Positions 60,690-64,000 of a stretch of DNA of 64,000 nt are shown here, piece by piece (the stretch's first letter is position 1; every line of letters starts with the position of its first letter). The notes under the pieces were generated by a model. It worked only from the letters and a program-made list of their open reading frames with translations. It ran no database searches and had not been told where the DNA came from. The DNA lies in NCBI GenBank assembly GCA_022843625.1, contig JALHNH010000010.1, positions 62,001-126,000 of the forward strand. Reading direction: 5' to 3'. Source of the DNA: Bryobacter sp. (GTDB lineage: Bacteria; Acidobacteriota; Terriglobia; Bryobacterales; Bryobacteraceae). A program made the translations under genes and the position numbers.

Positions 60690-61566
60690 CGAGGCCGAGA
60701 AGGCCAGTGGCGTAGGTTGAGGGCTCAGGCACTTCACCATCGAGTGCACCCGATGAACCGCCGGTGTTCTGGTTGATCCAGGCAATGAAGGTGGATACGC
60801 GGGTAGTTGCGAACTGCTCGCCGAAGGTGCTGTTTAGGGTAGAGTCCACATCAATTGTGGAGACGCAAACACCACCAGCGCCGACGCAGGTGATGAAGGA
60901 ATTAATGCCAGCGATTCTGCCGCCGATCAGAGCCGGACCGCCAGAATCGCCCTGGGCAATGCCGACTTCGCGCGCACCGAGGCCAAGACCGCCATAGACG
61001 TTTTGTGCTGGATTGCCACTGTCGAAGTCAAAATAAAGTAAGTTTCCGGTGACGACATCAACCACATTTTGGCCTTCACGTCGAGTACCGAAGGTGCCAT
61101 GGACACTGCCTGTAGCCCCCATGCCGGTTCGGCCATAACCGATCAAGGTGGCCTCGTTGCCCAGTTCATTGCCTCCGCCAGTGTAGAGACTCAGACGATT
61201 AATCGAGGCATCGACCTGTTGGCTGAGTCTGATGATTGCCAGATCATTTCCAGCCAAATATTGGCCGCGGACGAAATCCGGGTGGGCAATCATGGAAGAG
61301 GACGTGTAGGAAAAATTCGTACCGAGGGAATTGGTAAAAGTGACGGTGGCTGCGCCTGAATAACCGAGGATGCAATGGGCGGCAGTGAGGAAGTGCTGGC
61401 CGGTTGCCAGCAGAGAACCGCTACACATCCCAACACTCGGCACATTGGAAAAACCCACGGCGGTTTGGGCAGAGAGATAGTTGTCCGGGGTTCCAGAACT
61501 GACTACGATGGCCGTGGCCTGAGAAGCAAAAAGAATTATGGATGCGAATAGATATTTTGTCGACAT
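60640..61566 (-). CDS. Trypsin-like protease with PEP-CTERM signal (copy 1)
   Basis: 308 aa. Signal peptide, then a trypsin fold: LTAAHC (His), GNDLAIIRL (Asp), GDSGGPAL (Ser nucleophile). Complete triad. The end has VPEPSTYATGLLGLVICLAKARKI, a PEP-CTERM sorting signal with membrane helix and basic tail, which targets proteins to an exosortase. No exosortase gene in the window. Paralogue of the next gene, about 60% alike by eye. Confidence 0.88.
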   Translation of the reverse strand: MSTKYLFASIILFASQATAIVVSSGTPDNYLSAQTAVGFSNVPSVGMCSGSLLATGQHFLTAAHCILGYSGAATVTFTNSLGTNFSYTSSSMIAHPDFVRGQYLAGNDLAIIRLSQQVDASINRLSLYTGGGNELGNEATLIGYGRTGMGATGSVHGTFGTRREGQNVVDVVTGNLLYFDFDSGNPAQNVYGGLGLGAREVGIAQGDSGGPALIGGRIAGINSFITCVGAGGVCVSTIDVDSTLNSTFGEQFATTRVSTFIAWINQNTGGSSGALDGEVPEPSTYATGLLGLVICLAKARKIRNGSSS

Positions 61567-61689
61567 TGATGAAACCGAATAGTCCTGTGGCTGAAGGGCT
61601 ATCGACCTGATTTGTCGAGGGCTATAGGGTAAAAATTGAAAATGAGATCAGAATTGCGGCTAGTGACCTGAAGGAGTGGGAAAGAACTA

Positions 61690-61732
61690 AGGCATCCGCG
61701 GAAAAAGCTTTGGGCTTTTCGCTTGGATGCCT
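61690..61732. repeat. Long hairpin between the two protease genes
   Basis: AGGCATCC (61690-61697) pairs with GGATGCCT (61725-61732); inside, AAAAGC and GCTTTT pair around a short loop. It lies between the paralogues. It could be a terminator for the upstream copy on the - strand or a relic of duplication. Confidence 0.6.
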
Positions 61733-61762
61733 AAGAAGAGACGGGGAAACTGTTTAGTTCGG

Positions 61763-62683
61763 CTATTGTTTCGTCATATTGCGGGCTTTGGCGAGGCAAA
61801 GCGCAATACCAAGAAAACCAGCGAGAAAGGTCGAAGGCTCGGGAACTTCGGATTCAAAGGTTCTTTCGATCAGGGTGTTTTGATTGATCCAGGTGAGATA
61901 GTTCGACACGCGGGTAAGCCCTGCTACTTCGCCGAAGGAACCATCCTGAGTGGAGTTAACGTCGGTCGCATCTCTGGGGATGAAGACTGGAGCAGAGCGT
62001 GTCAAGAAGGAGATAATGCCGGCAATCTGCCCGTCAATTAAAGTTGGGCCGCCAGAATCGCCGAAGGAGATAAAGACTTCTGCCAATCCTCTACCTAACG
62101 AGCTGCCCACGATAGCGTTGTTGGCCGCCTGACCATTGTCGAAATCCATGTAAAGCACGTTACCAACCAATACGTCGATGTCGTTTTCTCCTTGGCGGCG
62201 AGTGCCGAAGGTTCCTGGAACTCCGCCGGTTGCTCCGGTGCCGGTGCGGCCGTAGCCAATGAGGGTTCCCACCTTGCCGACCTCGTTGCCGGGGCCTGAG
62301 TAGAGGCTCAAGCGATTGATACTGGAATCGACGACCTCAGCCAAGGTGATGATTGCCAGGTCATTGCCCATCTGATAAACACCGGGGTTAAAGTCAGGGT
62401 GGGCGAGCATGGAGGACGAAGTGTATTTAAAGGCGGAACCAAGAGAGTTGGTAAACGTGACTTCGGCATTACCGGTGTAACCCAGAATGCAGTGGGCGGC
62501 GGTGAGGAAATGCTGACCAGTGGCAAGAAGGGAGCCACTGCATTGGCCGGCGCCAGGGACATTGGAGAATCCTACGGCGGTCTGTGATGAAAGATAGGCG
62601 TCTGGATTGGATCCCGAAACCACGATAGCGTGCATCTGGGGGGCAAAGAGAATTATTGATAATAAAAATGATTTAGTGAACAT
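61763..62683 (-). CDS. Trypsin-like protease with PEP-CTERM signal (copy 2)
   Basis: 306 aa, same layout as copy 1: signal peptide, LTAAHC, GNDLAIITL, GDSGGPTL, then VPEPSTFLAGFLGIALCLAKARNM. Triad complete. Differences concentrate in the loop after the Ser (ITCVGAGG in copy 1; LTRSAPVF here), suggesting different substrates. Tandem duplication, same orientation. Confidence 0.88.
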   Translation of the reverse strand: MFTKSFLLSIILFAPQMHAIVVSGSNPDAYLSSQTAVGFSNVPGAGQCSGSLLATGQHFLTAAHCILGYTGNAEVTFTNSLGSAFKYTSSSMLAHPDFNPGVYQMGNDLAIITLAEVVDSSINRLSLYSGPGNEVGKVGTLIGYGRTGTGATGGVPGTFGTRRQGENDIDVLVGNVLYMDFDNGQAANNAIVGSSLGRGLAEVFISFGDSGGPTLIDGQIAGIISFLTRSAPVFIPRDATDVNSTQDGSFGEVAGLTRVSNYLTWINQNTLIERTFESEVPEPSTFLAGFLGIALCLAKARNMTKQ

Positions 62684-62840
62684 GAATCAAAACTAGGCAA
62701 ACTAAAGTACTAAGAGTATAAGGGTAACATCTAGGTAGAATCCATACCCCATCGGGCTAAAAAAGACATATGAAGCCCGTTTGGCGGCGTAAACAGGCCG
62801 CTTGTAAGAATATGCATGGCCTAAGGTTGTTTCAAGGATT

Positions 62841-63557
62841 ATGATTATTTCCATGCTCCAAGCAATTGGCCTGACAAAAAGTTATGGTACTCAGACGGCA
62901 TTGCAGCCGCTCGACCTGGAAGTGAAGCCGGGGGAGATTTTCTGCCTGCTGGGGGCGAATGGGGCTGGCAAGACTACAACGATCAATTTGTTTTTGAATT
63001 TCATTGAGCCGACGGGGGGACGGGCGCTGATCAACGGCCTCGACGTGGTTGCGAATCCACTGGAGACGAAGAAGCATATTGCTTATATTCCCGAGCAAGT
63101 GAGCTTGTACCGGAATCTGACGGGATACGAGAATCTGGACTACTTTGCCACGCTCGCCAACGGGGCGGAGGTGGATCGCGGGAAGTTGCTGGGGTATTTG
63201 AAGGAAGTGGATCTGCCGGCTGGGGCTGAGGAGCGGCGGGTGTCGACGTACTCAAAGGGGATGCGGCAGAAGATCGTGATTGCGATTGCTATGGCCAAGC
63301 AGGCGAAAGCGCTATTGCTCGACGAACCGACGTCGGGGCTGGACCCGAAGGCTTCGAATGAGTTTTCGCAATTGATCCGGAAGCTGGCCGGAAATGGGAC
63401 GGCGATTCTGATGGCGACACATGATTTGTTCCGGGCCAAGGAAGACGGGTCGCGGGTGGGGATTATGCGTCAGGGGACGCTGAAGCAGGTTTTGAATACG
63501 GATGAGTTTGGGCACGCCGATCTCGAGCGGATTTATCTCGAACACATGCACGACTAG
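62841..63557 (+). CDS. ABC transporter ATP-binding protein
   Basis: 238 aa. Walker A GANGAGKTT near 40-48, signature STYSKGMRQ near 137, Walker B ALLLDEPTSGLDP, switch His in ATHDL. Full ATPase of the ABC-2 exporter type. ATG at 62841 with AAGG ahead; ATG at 62853 is possible. 9 bp before the permease gene. Confidence 0.9.
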   Translation: MIISMLQAIGLTKSYGTQTALQPLDLEVKPGEIFCLLGANGAGKTTTINLFLNFIEPTGGRALINGLDVVANPLETKKHIAYIPEQVSLYRNLTGYENLDYFATLANGAEVDRGKLLGYLKEVDLPAGAEERRVSTYSKGMRQKIVIAIAMAKQAKALLLDEPTSGLDPKASNEFSQLIRKLAGNGTAILMATHDLFRAKEDGSRVGIMRQGTLKQVLNTDEFGHADLERIYLEHMHD

Positions 63558-63566
63558 GAGAGCACC

Positions 63567-64000
63567 ATGATTCTGCACATTGCCAAAAAAGAAATGCTGG
63601 AGATGCGCCAGGATGGGCGCTTTCAGATTGCGGCAGCGATTGTGATGACGCTGCTGTGTGTGTCGCTGGGGATTGGCTGGCAGCAGTATGTCAGCATCAA
63701 CCGGCAGCATGAACAGGCGCGGGCCGAGACTCGAGAGAACTGGCTGTCGCAGGGGAAGAAGAACCCTCACTCGGCGGCGCATTACGGGGTGTATGCGTTT
63801 AAGCCGAAGACGCCGCTGTCGCTGGTGGACCGGGGAGCAGATAACTATACAGGCGTGGCCGTGTGGCTTGAGGCGCACAAGCAGAATGAGTTTAAGTACA
63901 AGCCGGCTCGGGATGCGAATACGCTCGCCAGGTTTGGGGATCTGACGGCGTCAAGTGTGTTGCAGTTGCTGGTGCCGCTGCTGGTGATTTTGATGAGCTT
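63567..64000 (+). CDS. ABC permease, DUF3526-like (cut by window end)
   Basis: Only 144 codons are inside the window. AGGAG lies 6 bases before the ATG. N-terminal amphipathic helix (LHIAKKEMLEMRQDGRFQIA), first membrane helix (AAIVMTLLCVSLGIGW), a large periplasmic part with HYGVYAFKPKTPLSLVDRG and the start of the next helix. This matches ABC-2-type permeases with DUF3526. 3' end missing. Confidence 0.8.
   Translation, partial: MILHIAKKEMLEMRQDGRFQIAAAIVMTLLCVSLGIGWQQYVSINRQHEQARAETRENWLSQGKKNPHSAAHYGVYAFKPKTPLSLVDRGADNYTGVAVWLEAHKQNEFKYKPARDANTLARFGDLTASSVLQLLVPLLVILMS

Overview
The window reads as chromosomal DNA of an acidobacterium of the Solibacter/Bryobacter group (Bryobacterales). 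This is inferred from gene content: two very large secreted propeller proteins ending in the ~230-residue C-terminal domain first defined in Candidatus Solibacter (TIGR03437 type), an Oar-like TonB-dependent receptor with a carboxypeptidase-regulatory N-domain, a paired DUF1592-type c-type cytochrome protein and DUF1552 protein, PEP-CTERM proteases, and a Tad pilus cluster beside a PMT-like membrane protein. No rRNA, tRNA, phage or intact insertion sequence was seen.

Layout. 0-7 kb: acid-sugar metabolism (L-fuconate dehydratase, an L-rhamnonate-dehydratase-like enzyme with a Tat signal, a CehA/McbA-type metallohydrolase, a beta-lactamase-fold hydrolase). 7-14.5 kb: small accessory genes (orphan Phd antitoxin, a two-gene HNH endonuclease operon, a ribbon-helix-helix/PIN pair, a HicBA module with a nonsense-killed toxin, antitoxin debris) around the DUF1552/DUF1592 pair. 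14.5-25.5 kb: a membrane protein, a secreted propeller protein, a seven-haem/TPR cytochrome divergent from the TonB receptor. 25.5-30.4 kb: an accessory island with a 14-15 bp tandem repeat, a second HicBA module whose toxin is also dead, an unrecognised 865-residue protein of lower GC, and a vapB-vapC-DUF433 operon. 30.4-36 kb: small conserved proteins, a LytTR response regulator, an NAD-dependent epimerase, an SH3 lipoprotein and an aldo/keto reductase. 35.9-39.2 kb: a six-gene compact operon (outer-membrane barrel, zinc-ribbon protein, CbiX-like chelatase, ferredoxin/flavodoxin reductase-like protein, small membrane protein, cyclase). 39.2-42.3 kb: second propeller protein. 42.4-52.6 kb: Tad/Cpa pilus export operon led by a LuxR-type regulator and followed by a 31-residue membrane microprotein. 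52.7-56.3 kb: amidase with a tiny partner, a membrane protein, a Cys-containing protein and an MBL hydrolase. 56.3-60.7 kb: a zinc-homeostasis module (COG0523 GTPase, WD40 protein and 2Fe-2S protein, divergent from a ZIP transporter over a Fur/Zur-type palindrome). 60.6-62.7 kb: tandem PEP-CTERM trypsins. 62.8-64 kb: ABC transporter, cut by the window end.

Two features cut across the gene map. First, the + strand is C-rich for roughly the first 36 kb and G-rich from about 40 kb on, whatever the direction of the genes, so a strand-composition boundary lies near 37-40 kb. Second, toxin-antitoxin material is dense between 3.7 and 30.4 kb, and both HicA toxins have in-frame stop codons while both HicB partners are open.

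All calls come from reading translated sequence; no database search or computation was run. Residue positions are approximate unless a single residue is named.
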